Of a DNA stretch of 64,000 bases, positions 50,966 to 60,756 are shown piece after piece. The stretch covers positions 84,448-148,447 of the forward strand of contig JAABSA010000004.1 of the NCBI GenBank assembly GCA_011390635.1. The letters are read 5' to 3'. Made by a program: the position numbers and the translations under genes. The notes under the pieces were generated by a model. That model saw only the letters and a list, made by a program, of their open reading frames with translations, did no database searches and had not been told where the DNA came from. Within the stretch, counting starts at the first letter, position 1. Each line of letters opens with the position of its first letter. Source of the stretch: Desulfotignum sp. (GTDB lineage: Bacteria; Desulfobacterota; Desulfobacteria; Desulfobacterales; Desulfobacteraceae).

Positions 50966-52915
50966 TTAGATATCCATGTCATCGGGCAGGATGACAGCTC
51001 CTTTTTTTTGTTTCCATGTCTGCAGTTCTTTTTTCTGCCTGGCCAGAATTTCAAACAGCCGGCCGGGAATTTTTGCTTCTTTGGCATAGGCTTTTTCCTG
51101 CAGTTGGATACGCGCAATGATATGGTCCACATACAGGGAAAACTGCCGGTCATACAACGCTTTGGGATAGGATTTGTCTATGATATCCTGAAATAACCGG
51201 ACCAGGTCCTGGTACAGGGGCAGGTTGCCCATGGGGGTTTTGATAGCGTTCACCTCATGGTGGGCATACCGTTCCAGCCATGCCAGCCATACCTTCACAT
51301 CTTTTTTTTCTCCGAGCAGTTTATTGGAATCTCCCCCCCGGGCTTTTTCGGTGAGAAAATAATTCAGGCCCGCCATCACAGGGCCATGTTTTTCATTGAT
51401 TTTGGCGTTTCCAAAAAATTGGAACTGGGCATCCATGTAATCGCCCAAAGCCCCTGGTATAAACGGGGCATTGGCCCAGGGCGCTCGTTTCACACCGGTG
51501 GCACCCACCTCGGTGGCAGTGGCGGCGGATACGATACAGGCCCCGATGACCACCCCGTGGTCTGGATCAGGGGCTACCCATACCGGCGGCATGGTGTCGG
51601 CATCTCTGCCGCTGTAAGTAAACACCCGGGTCAGGACTCCTCCGGGATTTTCCGCTTCATCAGAATAATTGTCCAGACAGGTGGACCGTAATGTGCACCG
51701 GGAGTTGGGATGGGACATGGGAACCGGTTTCCCTTTGTCATCAATCATGCCGGCATACCATTGCCCCTGGAAATTGATCCCTTTTTCCGGGTGGGATTCA
51801 TTGTTGCCCACCCAGTGGGGGATCTTGTTTTCATCAATGAGCACATTGGACCAGATGACCTCATAACCGGGCTGCCGCAGCACTTTCATGAGCAGTGGAT
51901 CCCCTTGCTGGTTCACATCCTCCACAATGCCGAAGATACCGGCCTCCGGATTGACCGACCGGATACTGCCGTCCGGGGCAATCCACATCTGGGCAAGATC
52001 ATCTCCCACAAACAGATTGCCTGCCATGGCCGTGGTGGTTTTGCCGCACCCGGAAGGGGCGGCGCCGGCAAACCAGGTAACCCGTTCATTGGGACCCTGG
52101 ATGCCGGTGATGAACATATGCTCGGATAATTCCTGCCCCTTGCCCCGGTATACCGCCTTATCCACGGCAAACCTGTGGTTGCCTTTTTTGAGCAGCAGGG
52201 TATTGCCGGCATAGGTGCATTTAAAGCTGTAGGTGGTCTGGTACTGCCGGTCCATGAACACCCGGGCATTGGGAAGATCTTCGGGCCGGTTCAATCCCTG
52301 GGAATGAACATTGGTGAAAAAATGCCCCAGGGTTGCTACTTCCTTGTCAAAATCAGCATAGGCATTGCGGTATAACAGTTCTGCACTGTGGCTCACGTAT
52401 GCGGAACTGGTGATTTCCAGGGCTGGGTTGGAAACAGGAGATCCCACAGGACCCCGCATATAAAATCCCACCATCATGGTTTTTCCTGCCATGATATCGG
52501 TCATGTTGGCCTGTATGTCTTCCAGGGCATTTTCCCGGTTCATGCGGTTGGCAAGAGACGATATATGGTCTTCCGGGTTGGCAATATAAAAGGTTCTGTC
52601 CACGATCCTTCCCTGTTCACCGGCCAGGTCAAAATGGATGGTATGGTTTTCCATGGCCAGCGCACTTTCTTCGCCGGTTTCCAGGGCCAGGTTTCTGATA
52701 AAATCCTGGTCTTTGGAAGAACCTGTGTTAATAAAAATGGTATCTGGATTGCAAATGACAATGGCATTGGCAATCCGTTTTAAAATATCCGGATTTGTAA
52801 TTTTCAGGATGCGGTCCAACTGGACAGTGTCCATCCGCCGGGCAAAAATTTTTTTGGCATCCTCAACTGATGTGACTTTCCCGAGTACATTTAAAATATC
52901 CATGTCAGTATCCAT
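50966..52915 (-). CDS. pckG: Phosphoenolpyruvate carboxykinase (GTP)
   Basis: The 649-residue enzyme interconverts oxaloacetate and PEP with GTP/GDP. It has the PEPCK GTP signature FAGAAPSGCGKTTTAMA (kinase-1 P-loop), VGDDLAQMWIAPDGSIRSVNPEAGIFGI, and the R-loop region MRGPVGSP. It is a little longer than usual (about 600), with a basic C-terminal tail. Starts at 52915 or 52903 (M5) are both possible. In a sulfate reducer it serves gluconeogenesis or anaplerosis. It is monocistronic, divergent from the PHP gene. Confidence 0.95.
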   Translation of the reverse strand: MDTDMDILNVLGKVTSVEDAKKIFARRMDTVQLDRILKITNPDILKRIANAIVICNPDTIFINTGSSKDQDFIRNLALETGEESALAMENHTIHFDLAGEQGRIVDRTFYIANPEDHISSLANRMNRENALEDIQANMTDIMAGKTMMVGFYMRGPVGSPVSNPALEITSSAYVSHSAELLYRNAYADFDKEVATLGHFFTNVHSQGLNRPEDLPNARVFMDRQYQTTYSFKCTYAGNTLLLKKGNHRFAVDKAVYRGKGQELSEHMFITGIQGPNERVTWFAGAAPSGCGKTTTAMAGNLFVGDDLAQMWIAPDGSIRSVNPEAGIFGIVEDVNQQGDPLLMKVLRQPGYEVIWSNVLIDENKIPHWVGNNESHPEKGINFQGQWYAGMIDDKGKPVPMSHPNSRCTLRSTCLDNYSDEAENPGGVLTRVFTYSGRDADTMPPVWVAPDPDHGVVIGACIVSAATATEVGATGVKRAPWANAPFIPGALGDYMDAQFQFFGNAKINEKHGPVMAGLNYFLTEKARGGDSNKLLGEKKDVKVWLAWLERYAHHEVNAIKTPMGNLPLYQDLVRLFQDIIDKSYPKALYDRQFSLYVDHIIARIQLQEKAYAKEAKIPGRLFEILARQKKELQTWKQKKGAVILPDDMDI

Positions 52916-53089
52916 TTAATATGTATGGTGCAGTTTTTCTACTTTTTCTAAAAATATTCAAAATTTAGATTTTTTCTTCTACCATTTACCAGGCAAAAAT
53001 CAAATGGTATATTGCATTTATTGTAAAAAAATGCTCTGCTGCATTGTTACAGACATCATCACTTTTTGTGGGTAACCGGACAAACATCC

Positions 53090-54034
53090 ATGCACCAGAC
53101 AACAAACCATCAGGATAAATCCGCCATGACCCTCCCTGTATTTGCAGATCTGCACAACCATACCCTGGCATCGGATGGTGATTTTTCACCCCGCCAGCTG
53201 GTGCAAAAGGCAAAAGATAACAAAATCAACGCCATAGCCATCACCGACCATGACACCCTCAAAGGCCTTGCACAGGGTCTGGCAGCGGGAAAAGAACAAG
53301 ATATTCAGGTGATTCCCGGGGTGGAAGTGTCTGTCCGTTTCAACCGTTCTTTGTTTACAGGGACCCTGCATCTGCTGTGTTATTTTCTGCCGGACCGCCT
53401 GTCAGATCAAACGTTTGTGGATGCTTTCGAAGCCCTCCTGTCGGACGGCCGGGGAGAAACACTGGTCAAAGCCCGGATAGTCCGTATCAATAAGGTTTTT
53501 GGTCCGGACGGTACCACCCCTCTGCTGAAACGACCCCTTGTGTTTGCAGATATAGCCGCCTACAGCACCAACGCCAGCCGGCGGCATTTTGCCATGGCCC
53601 TGTCCCAAAGACTGGGCATTGAAGACAAAAAAATCATTAATCAGATCATCGGCAATGCCAGCCCCGCCTATCTGCCGTCCGGTATTATACTGGATGCGGT
53701 GGCTGATTTTATCAAAAAACAGCACCTGCTGGCGGTCCTGGCCCATCCCGCTGCCGGTTCTTTTCCCGGAAAAGGCCATTACAAAGAAGTGCTGCCCCCT
53801 CTGGATACCGTGGAAAAGATACTGCCTGAATTTCTGGCAGCAGGCATCCAGGGCATTGAGGTCTTTTATCCGGGTCATACAAAAGAACACCGGGCGGTCT
53901 TGCTCTCCTGGGCAAAGACCCATCAGCTTCTGGTAACCGGTGGATCCGACTGCCATGATGACACAGAACGTCCCCCGGCCGTGGCAGGTATATCACAAGC
54001 GGATTTCAAACGGTTTTATGCGGCCTTGTCATAA
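53090..54034 (+). CDS. PHP-domain phosphoesterase (YciV/RNase-AM-like)
   Basis: The 314-residue protein starts with the PHP metal site DLHNHTLASDGDFSPRQLV and AITDHDTLKGL. It continues through IPGVEVSVRF and ends with the late metal motifs LAHPAAG and GGSDCHDD. The family includes 3',5'-nucleotide phosphatases and 5'-3' exoribonucleases such as YciV. Start ATG 53090 lacks a good Shine-Dalgarno; ATG 53126 (MTLPVFAD) has AGGAT at good spacing and is equally likely. It is divergent from pckG. Confidence 0.85.
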   Translation: MHQTTNHQDKSAMTLPVFADLHNHTLASDGDFSPRQLVQKAKDNKINAIAITDHDTLKGLAQGLAAGKEQDIQVIPGVEVSVRFNRSLFTGTLHLLCYFLPDRLSDQTFVDAFEALLSDGRGETLVKARIVRINKVFGPDGTTPLLKRPLVFADIAAYSTNASRRHFAMALSQRLGIEDKKIINQIIGNASPAYLPSGIILDAVADFIKKQHLLAVLAHPAAGSFPGKGHYKEVLPPLDTVEKILPEFLAAGIQGIEVFYPGHTKEHRAVLLSWAKTHQLLVTGGSDCHDDTERPPAVAGISQADFKRFYAALS

Positions 54035-54117
54035 GCTGCAAAAAATATGTCTGATCATCAGTCCATGATCCTCTGGTGGCCAGGAAGGCAGAATGTGCAG
54101 CCCATGGGGCAGCATCC

Positions 54118-55302
54118 TTATGGCTTTGGGAAACGGGCAAATCCGGCTGCCATGCAGGCCAGGGCCGCAAGGGTACAGGCGCCTGCAATGAGGCTGATGG
54201 CCAGTATGCCGGTATGGGACCAGATTATTCCCCCGCAAAAAGCCCCTGCCACCCGGCCCAGGCCGCCGATGGCATAAAAAGCGGACATGGTGGAGGCCCG
54301 CAGTTTTGGCATCAGTTCCGTGGCCAGGCCCATGGCGGTCACAATGGTGAATTCAAAACACAAAAACACCAGAAACAATCCCCCCAGCACATAAGGAACC
54401 CCCCGGTCCAGTGCCGGCAGCAGAAAATAGGCCCCTGCCGTCAGAACCATTCCGATGAATATGGTGCGTAACAGTCCTACCCGGTCGGAAAAAAAAGCGG
54501 TAATCGCTTCGCCTGCCACCTCGGCAATACCGATGAGGATAGTGCCTAATCCGATGGCAGCCAGGGAAAGACCATAGGATTGTTCCAGCCAGGCACCATA
54601 CACCACAAACAGGATGTCAGAGCCCAGGGCCATGAAAAATGCAAAACCTAAGATTCCCAGAACCTGTCGGTTCTGCATGATCTGTTTCCAGTTGGCTATC
54701 ACGATTGCATTGTTCGCCCTTTTTTTCTTGTCTGCCGGACCATCTTCGGGCATGAGGCGCAAGATCAGAAAAAAACAGGCCATGGCGAGCATCCCGATGG
54801 CCAGAAACGGGGCCTGAAAGGAAAATTTCTGGATGGCCAGCCCGGCCAGGGGGATTCCCAAAAGTGTGGCACCGGCCCAGGCCAGTTCCGTGATACCGAT
54901 GAATTTTCCCCGCTGATCAAAAGGAATATGGCTGCCGATAAAGGCCTGAAAACTGGGGTCGAAAATGCTTTTTGCAAGGCCTGCCAGAAACAGGCTCAGC
55001 ACCAGGACACCATACAGGGGGATGAAGCCTGCGGCAAAGCAGCCTGTGCAGAGCATCACCAGAGCGATGAGTATGAGGCGTTTGTTACCATACCGGTCGG
55101 CAAAGGATGCTCCCACGGGCCCTAATACTGCTGTGGCCTGGTTAAGGGCTATCACCGATGTAATGGCGGCCAGATCCACGCCAAGTCCCCTGGCAAAGGC
55201 CGGGGCAAAGGGGTAGACCATCCGCCTGGCCGTGTTCAGCAGCAGCTTGGCCAGGGTGGTGACAATGATAAGGCTGTAAAATTGTCGAAAATTTTTGATC
55301 AT
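54118..55302 (-). CDS. MFS transporter, twelve-helix type
   Basis: The 394-residue protein has about twelve hydrophobic helices, with the MFS loop motif GASFADRYGNKRLIL between helices 2 and 3 and a hydrophilic central loop (about 190-215; PEDGPADKKKRAN). The second half repeats the pattern (FFSDRVGLLRTIFIG). The substrate is unknown; drug or metabolite export is common in such proteins. The start is ATG 55302, 16 nt after the ccdA stop; a longer frame overlaps ccdA and is rejected. It converges with the PHP gene. Confidence 0.85.
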   Translation of the reverse strand: MIKNFRQFYSLIIVTTLAKLLLNTARRMVYPFAPAFARGLGVDLAAITSVIALNQATAVLGPVGASFADRYGNKRLILIALVMLCTGCFAAGFIPLYGVLVLSLFLAGLAKSIFDPSFQAFIGSHIPFDQRGKFIGITELAWAGATLLGIPLAGLAIQKFSFQAPFLAIGMLAMACFFLILRLMPEDGPADKKKRANNAIVIANWKQIMQNRQVLGILGFAFFMALGSDILFVVYGAWLEQSYGLSLAAIGLGTILIGIAEVAGEAITAFFSDRVGLLRTIFIGMVLTAGAYFLLPALDRGVPYVLGGLFLVFLCFEFTIVTAMGLATELMPKLRASTMSAFYAIGGLGRVAGAFCGGIIWSHTGILAISLIAGACTLAALACMAAGFARFPKP

Positions 55303-55318
55303 GGCAGCATATCCGGTA

Positions 55319-56017
55319 TTACACCGCAACCAGTAAATGAAATTTATCAAAAATCAGCATCAGCCCCATGAAAACCAGCAGACCACCGGCCACCTTGTTG
55401 ATGACGGCAATGAACCGGGTGGCTTTTTTCATAAATTCCATCAAAGATGTGATGAAAACAGACATGAGAATGAACGGCAGTGCCAGACCGGCCGAGTAAG
55501 TGGCCAGCAGCCATACCCCTTTGGCCAGGGTGTCCTGGTTTCCCGCCACAATAAGGATGCTGCCCAGCAACGGACCGATGCACGGGCTCCACCCTGCCCC
55601 GAATGCCATACCGATGATGAATGTGCCCAGCAGGTGAACCGGTTTGTGTTTCAGGTGGATGCGTTTCTCAAAGGCCAGTGCCTTGATGTTGATGATACCC
55701 AGCAGGTGCAGCCCGAAAATTAAAATAATGGCACCTCCCAGGTACCGGACCACATATGCGTATTGGGTGAAAACAGATCCCAGAAATGAGGCCGAAGCCC
55801 CGAACAGGATGAAAACAAAGGAAAATCCCGCCACATAGGCCAAAGTGGACAGGATTACTTTTTTGCGGGTCTCTTGTCTGCCCTGGGTGAGTTCATCCAG
55901 GGAAAGACCGGTGATAAAGGAAAAATAAGCCGGTATAAGGGGCAGAATACACGGGGATAAAAAGGAAAGCAGTCCTGCGGCAAATGCTGCCGGAAAGGTT
56001 ATGGTTTCGGTGAACAC
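55319..56017 (-). CDS. ccdA: CcdA/DsbD-type thiol-disulfide membrane protein
   Basis: The 232-residue protein has six predicted membrane helices with the two redox cysteines in LSFLSPCILPLIPAY (helix 1) and GAGWSPCIGPLLGS (helix 4). It carries reducing power from cytoplasmic thioredoxin to the periplasm for cytochrome c maturation or disulfide reduction. The start is GTG 56017 with AAGGA 8 nt upstream; the frame further upstream (TTG 56095) has no support. It is followed 16 nt later by the MFS gene. Confidence 0.88.
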   Translation of the reverse strand: MFTETITFPAAFAAGLLSFLSPCILPLIPAYFSFITGLSLDELTQGRQETRKKVILSTLAYVAGFSFVFILFGASASFLGSVFTQYAYVVRYLGGAIILIFGLHLLGIINIKALAFEKRIHLKHKPVHLLGTFIIGMAFGAGWSPCIGPLLGSILIVAGNQDTLAKGVWLLATYSAGLALPFILMSVFITSLMEFMKKATRFIAVINKVAGGLLVFMGLMLIFDKFHLLVAV

Positions 56018-56257
56018 GCAAATTTTCCTTTTTTTTGTGAAAGGGTTTTCGAAATATTTTACAGTCAGACTAATGCATTCTCTTCCGTGTTTCAAGGTCT
56101 GTGATGCTGTATTTTACCCTTTACGGCAAATATCCAGAGGTTTTTTCTTTACTTGTCTGAATTATGCCATATGATAAACCCTAACTGTGCAGGTAAAAAA
56201 ACAATTTTGCGAAGATTTTTGGCGTCAAAATGATGGGAAAGGCAAAAAGGGGGAAAC

Positions 56258-58390
56258 ATGGATAAACTGGATGCAATTTTTGCACCGGAGACCATTGCGG
56301 TTGTTGGTGCCTCAACCCAAAAAGGTAAGGTGGGGCATGATATATTTGCCAATATTTTGTCCGGTGGGTATAAAGGTACTTTGTATCCGGTGAATCCCAA
56401 GGCAAAATCCGTTCTCAGTGTAAAATGCTATACCACGATCACCAATATTCCCGATCCCATAGATCTGGCCATGATTATTCTGCCGCCCGCGGCTGCGCTG
56501 GCATCAGTGCAGGAATGTATTGCCAAGGGAGTAAAAGGCATTGTCATTGTTTCCGCGGGATTTAAAGAAGTGGGTGGTGAAGGTGCTGATATTGAAAAAC
56601 AGATAAAGGCCCTGTGCACCGATGCCGGGGTCCGTTTGGTGGGACCCAACTGTCTGGGGGTGATCAACCCGTCTCCCAAAGTATCGTTGAATGCCAGTTT
56701 TTCCGCCCGTATGCCCGAGGCGGGCAATGTATCGTTTATTTCCCAAAGCGGTGCCCTGTGTACGGCTGTGCTGGATTATGCAGCAGACAAGGGATTCGGA
56801 TTTTCAAAGTTTATTTCCATCGGTAACAAAGCGGATGTGGACGAGCTGGATCTGCTGCGCTATTATCATAAGGATCCGGATACGGATGTAGTCATGATCT
56901 ATATGGAAGAACTGAGCCGCAGTGCAGAAGAGTTTATCACTGAAGTGCGGAAAATGACCTCCGGCACCCACCCTACCCATGTGATTGCCATCAAGTCCGG
57001 CTCTTCTGCTGCAGGTGCAAGAGCTGCCGCTTCCCATACCGGGGCCCTGGCAGGATCAGATGTCATTTATGACGGCCTGTTCACCATGTCCGGAATATTG
57101 CGGTGCAAAACAGTAAACCAGCTCTTTGACTATGCCCAGGCCTTTGCTGCCAATAAATATCCCACGGGCGACCGGGTTGCCATTGTCACCAACGCCGGGG
57201 GGCCGGGGATTATGGCAACGGATATGAGTGAACAGTCCGGATTGAAACTTGCCCGATTTTCCGAAGAAACCATAACGGAATTGAAAAAATATCTGCCGTC
57301 TACAGCCAATTTCCACAATCCAGTGGACGTCATCGGAGATGCAGCCAAAGATCGGTATGAGAATACTTTGGCCACCGTGCTGGCGGACAGGGGAGTGGAT
57401 GCGGTGTTGATCATTTTGACTCCCCAATCTATGACCGATGCCATTGGCACGGCTGAAGCCATTGTCAGGATTGCCAAAAACACCATTAAACCGATTTTAT
57501 GTGCATTCATGGGCATTGTGGATGTGTCTGACGGGGTCAAACTGCTACAGCAGCACAAGGTGCCGGTATATCAGTTTCCGGAAAGCGCAGCGCGCTCTTT
57601 GGGGGCTTTGCGGGAGGGAATGAAATGGCTGTTCAGAAAAATTCTGCCCCAGTATAATCTGGTATATGACAAGGAAAAGGCCGGAAATATTATCCAGAAA
57701 TATCTGTCCCAGGGCCGGTATGTTTTGGGGGAACTGGACGGCAATGAAATTCTTAAATGCTATGGGTTTACTGTTTTACCCATGGCCCTGGCAAAAACAG
57801 CAGACGAGGCCAAGCATATTGCCCAGGATCTGGGGTATCCTGTGGTCATGAAGATTGTATCTCCCCAGATTCTTCACAAGTCCGATGCCGGGGGAGTGCG
57901 GGTGAGACTGGAGAATGACCGGGCCGTTGACACGGCGTTCAAAGAGATTATGAAAAACGCAAAAAAATACGATCCTGATGCCCATCTGGAAGGGGTGCTG
58001 GTACAGCAGATGGCACCTGCCGGAAAAGAAGTGATTCTGGGGGTGACCTGGGATCCGGTATTCGGCCATGCAATCATGTTCGGGCTCGGGGGGATTTTTG
58101 TGGAAGTATACAAAGATGTGGCCTTTAGGTTGTCCCCCATGGGTAGAAATGTTGCCAGGCGGATGGTAAAAAGTATAAAAGGCTACCCCATCCTCAAAGG
58201 ATTGCGCGGAGAAGCACCATCTGATATCGAAGAAATTGAAAAAAATATTGTTTCTCTAAAAGCCCTGGCAGATGATTATCCAATGATCAGGGAACTGGAT
58301 ATCAATCCGCTTTTTGTGCATGAAGCAGGCAAAAAAACAACCGTGGCCGATATTATTATCCGGCTTGATGACAAGGTGAAAACCCATTGA
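56258..58390 (+). CDS. NDP-forming acyl-CoA synthetase, fused alpha-beta subunits
   Basis: The 710-residue protein joins the CoA-binding alpha part (IAVVGASTQKGKVGHDIF, GPNCLGVINP, FISQSGALCTAVLDYA), the phospho-His loop ASHTGALAGSDVIYDGLF, and an ATP-grasp beta part at about 490-710 (YPVVMKIVSPQILHKSDAGGVRV, REDLDINPL-like LDINPLF). It interconverts acyl-CoA plus ADP (or GDP) and Pi with the acid and ATP (or GTP). In anaerobes it can conserve energy from acetyl-CoA or aryl-acetyl-CoA. The latter would fit products of IorAB, but is only inferred. It has GGGGGAAAC ahead of the ATG and heads the run to ispE. Confidence 0.93.
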   Translation: MDKLDAIFAPETIAVVGASTQKGKVGHDIFANILSGGYKGTLYPVNPKAKSVLSVKCYTTITNIPDPIDLAMIILPPAAALASVQECIAKGVKGIVIVSAGFKEVGGEGADIEKQIKALCTDAGVRLVGPNCLGVINPSPKVSLNASFSARMPEAGNVSFISQSGALCTAVLDYAADKGFGFSKFISIGNKADVDELDLLRYYHKDPDTDVVMIYMEELSRSAEEFITEVRKMTSGTHPTHVIAIKSGSSAAGARAAASHTGALAGSDVIYDGLFTMSGILRCKTVNQLFDYAQAFAANKYPTGDRVAIVTNAGGPGIMATDMSEQSGLKLARFSEETITELKKYLPSTANFHNPVDVIGDAAKDRYENTLATVLADRGVDAVLIILTPQSMTDAIGTAEAIVRIAKNTIKPILCAFMGIVDVSDGVKLLQQHKVPVYQFPESAARSLGALREGMKWLFRKILPQYNLVYDKEKAGNIIQKYLSQGRYVLGELDGNEILKCYGFTVLPMALAKTADEAKHIAQDLGYPVVMKIVSPQILHKSDAGGVRVRLENDRAVDTAFKEIMKNAKKYDPDAHLEGVLVQQMAPAGKEVILGVTWDPVFGHAIMFGLGGIFVEVYKDVAFRLSPMGRNVARRMVKSIKGYPILKGLRGEAPSDIEEIEKNIVSLKALADDYPMIRELDINPLFVHEAGKKTTVADIIIRLDDKVKTH

Positions 58391-58404
58391 AGGAGATTTT
58401 GAAC

Positions 58405-58728
58405 ATGCCTGAAGGAAACGGTTTTATTATCATGGAATCAGCAAAAAAAGCAGCAAAAAAAGAAGCCAGCCGCAAAGATGCTTTTCCCAAGGTCGATTTT
58501 TCAAGTTTTATTCTTTCTATTTACTCTTCCGGACTGGTGCAGTTGGGAAAGGTGGAGGACCCTTCTTCGGGAAAGATACAGAAAAATCTGGCCATGGCCA
58601 GGCACACCATTGATATGATGGCCATGCTTTCACAAAAAACCCAGGGAAACCTGAACAAGGATGAAGAAAATTTGATGCGGGCGCTTTTGAGTGAAATCCG
58701 ACTGGCCTATGTGGAGGCAACCGGTTGA
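58405..58728 (+). CDS. DUF1844 protein
   Basis: The 107-residue protein starts at ATG 58405 with AAGGAG 9 nt upstream; a TTG frame start at 58387 is rejected. It contains the DUF1844 core VDFSSFILSIYSSGLVQLG and IDMMAMLSQKTQGNL, with a lysine-rich N-terminus. Function is unknown; the family is widespread in Desulfobacterota and related phyla. It overlaps the ispE start by one base (TGATG). Confidence 0.85.
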   Translation: MPEGNGFIIMESAKKAAKKEASRKDAFPKVDFSSFILSIYSSGLVQLGKVEDPSSGKIQKNLAMARHTIDMMAMLSQKTQGNLNKDEENLMRALLSEIRLAYVEATG

Positions 58729-59612
58729 TGCACCATCAGGCCTCATTTGCCAAGATCAATCTGTTTTTGTATGTCACAGGCAGGCGGTCCGACGGATTTC
58801 ATGATCTTTTTTCCCTGATGACAAGAATCACGCTGGCAGATGACATGGCATTTGCATTTCATGGGGATGGTGTACATGTGACCTGTGATCATCCAAAGGT
58901 GCCAGCAGATACAACCAATCTGGCCCACCGGGCAGCAGTTCTGTTTTTTGAATCCTGTAAAAAACTTGTAAAACCAATATCCCTGGACGGGGTCACAATT
59001 CATATAGACAAAAAAATCCCTGTAGGCAGCGGTCTGGGAGGGGGCAGCAGCAATGCAGCCACTGTACTGATGGTATTGAATCAGTTTTGCCAAAATCCTT
59101 TTTCCCGAAATGCATTGATGAAGATGGGACTCTGCCTTGGGGCGGATATCCCTTTTTTTCTTTTTGGCGGCCCGGCCCTGGCTACCGGTGTGGGGGAAAC
59201 GCTTATCCGGGCTGAAAATCCGGGATTTCAGTATGTGGTACTCTGTGATCCCGGTATCCATGTCCCCACTGCCAGGGTGTTTAAAACCCTGGATTTTTGT
59301 TTGACATCCCACCAGAAATATACTATAAAATCTGCTTCGGATGCTCTGCTGAGGGGACAAAAGATTGATATCCGCCACTATGGTAACAATGATCTGGAAG
59401 CATCTGCCTTCAGATTGTACCCGGAAATCAAAACCACCAAAGATGAGATGGTGCGGTTGCTGCAAAGACCTGTATCCATGTCTGGAAGTGGTGGATCTCT
59501 TTTTGCTCTTTATTCGGAGCAGAACAATGCAAAGCAGGGATATGAAATGCTTTGCAGGCGGTGGCCCGGTGGGGAAAAAAAGATTTTTTTAACCGCAATG
59601 CACAATGGATGA
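58728..59612 (+). CDS. ispE: 4-diphosphocytidyl-2-C-methyl-D-erythritol kinase
   Basis: The 294-residue GHMP kinase acts in the MEP isoprenoid pathway. It has the N-terminal ASFAKINLFLYVTGRRSDGFHDL, the ATP motif KIPVGSGLGGGSSNAATVL, and the late SMSGSGGSLFAL. The start is ATG 58728, overlapping the DUF1844 stop. tRNA-Gln and prs follow, an arrangement I recall from other Desulfobacterota. Its product helps make the isoprenoid tail of menaquinone and undecaprenyl carriers. Confidence 0.94.
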   Translation: MHHQASFAKINLFLYVTGRRSDGFHDLFSLMTRITLADDMAFAFHGDGVHVTCDHPKVPADTTNLAHRAAVLFFESCKKLVKPISLDGVTIHIDKKIPVGSGLGGGSSNAATVLMVLNQFCQNPFSRNALMKMGLCLGADIPFFLFGGPALATGVGETLIRAENPGFQYVVLCDPGIHVPTARVFKTLDFCLTSHQKYTIKSASDALLRGQKIDIRHYGNNDLEASAFRLYPEIKTTKDEMVRLLQRPVSMSGSGGSLFALYSEQNNAKQGYEMLCRRWPGGEKKIFLTAMHNG

Positions 59613-59632
59613 AACACAAATGGTAAATGTAC

Positions 59633-59707
59633 TGGGGCGTCGTCAAGTGGTAAGACACAGGGTTTTGATCCCTGCATTCAGAGGTTCGAATCCTCTCGCC
59701 CCAGCCA
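59633..59707 (+). tRNA. tRNA-Gln (UUG anticodon)
   Basis: A full cloverleaf is visible. The acceptor stem is TGGGGCG (59633-59639) with CGCCCCA (59697-59703), the discriminator is G and the CCA end is encoded (59705-59707). The anticodon stem CAGGG/CCCTG encloses loop TTTTGAT, with anticodon TTG at 59665-59667. The T-arm GAGG-TTCGAAT-CCTC is canonical. The U1-A72 pair is usual for tRNA-Gln. It lies inside the ispE-prs operon. Confidence 0.97.
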
Positions 59708-59740
59708 TAGTTTTATGACGACATTAAAAAGAGATATGTT

Positions 59741-60679
59741 ATGAGTGGGTTATCGATTTTTGCAGGAAATTCAAACCCCCTTTTGGGAGACAGAATTGCT
59801 GAATATCTTGCAAAGCCCTTGGGGAAGTTGAAAGTAAACCGTTTCAGCGACGGGGAAATCCAGGTTGAAATCCTTGAAAATGTTCGAAAGCAGGAAATTT
59901 TTGTGATCCAGTCCACATGCAAGCCTGTGAATGACCATCTGGTGGAGCTGTTGCTGATGATTGATGCGTTCAAACGTTCTTCTGCCAGTCGCATTACCGC
60001 TGTCATTCCCTATTTCGGATATGCCCGCCAGGACAAAAAAGTATCCCCCAGGGTTCCTATTTCCGCCAAGATGGTGGCGGATCTGTTAGAGAACACAGGG
60101 GTTGACAGGGTCATTACCATGGACCTGCATGCCGGCCAGATCCAGGGATTTTTCAGTGTGCCCGTGGACAATCTCTATGCTGCCCCTATTATCATTGATG
60201 ATATCAGAACCCGGTACCCTGAAAATCTGGTGGTGGTTTCTCCGGATGCCGGCGGTGTGGAGCGGGCCAGGGCCTATGCCAAGCGCCTTAACTGCGGCCT
60301 TGCCATTGTTGACAAGCGCAGAAGTGCTCCAAACCAGGCCAAAGCCATGGCCATAATAGGGGATGTTCAGGATAAAATCGCCATTGTTATTGATGATATG
60401 GTGGATACAGCAGGTACCCTGACAGAGGCTGCCGGAGTGATCCGTGAAAAAGGTGCCCGAAAGGTGCATGCCTATTGTACCCATCCAGTATTATCCGGTC
60501 CGGCCATTGACAGAATCACCAGTTCATCTCTGAGTTCTCTGGTTGCAACGGATACCATCCCATTGTCAGAAGAGGCACAAAAATGTGAGAAGATAAAAAC
60601 CCTGTCCATTGCAAAACTTGTGGGTGAAGCCATCATGCGCAGTTACAGGGGTGATTCGGTTAATTCTCTATTTATATAA
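59741..60679 (+). CDS. prs: Ribose-phosphate pyrophosphokinase
   Basis: The 312-residue enzyme makes PRPP from ribose-5-phosphate and ATP. It has NRFSDGEIQVEI, the flexible-loop region FGYARQDKKVSPRVPISAK, the ribose-phosphate loop IDDMVDTAGTLTEAA, and the Mg-binding area MDLHAGQIQGFF. Length is normal. It follows tRNA-Gln by 33 nt and precedes rplY. Confidence 0.97.
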   Translation: MSGLSIFAGNSNPLLGDRIAEYLAKPLGKLKVNRFSDGEIQVEILENVRKQEIFVIQSTCKPVNDHLVELLLMIDAFKRSSASRITAVIPYFGYARQDKKVSPRVPISAKMVADLLENTGVDRVITMDLHAGQIQGFFSVPVDNLYAAPIIIDDIRTRYPENLVVVSPDAGGVERARAYAKRLNCGLAIVDKRRSAPNQAKAMAIIGDVQDKIAIVIDDMVDTAGTLTEAAGVIREKGARKVHAYCTHPVLSGPAIDRITSSSLSSLVATDTIPLSEEAQKCEKIKTLSIAKLVGEAIMRSYRGDSVNSLFI

Positions 60680-60708
60680 ATGATGTATTTTAGCAGTCCA
60701 TTTTAACG

Positions 60709-60738
60709 CGCTATTTTTATTGTCTTCTTGTAATAGCG
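60709..60738 (+). other. Hairpin just upstream of the rplY ribosome site
   Basis: CGCTATT (60709-60715) pairs perfectly with AATAGCG (60732-60738) around a 16-nt loop, 5 nt before the GGAGG of the L25 gene. Its position would suit autoregulation or simply protection of the leader. This is based on symmetry alone. Confidence 0.35.
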
Positions 60739-60756
60739 GACACGGAGGAAAATGCT

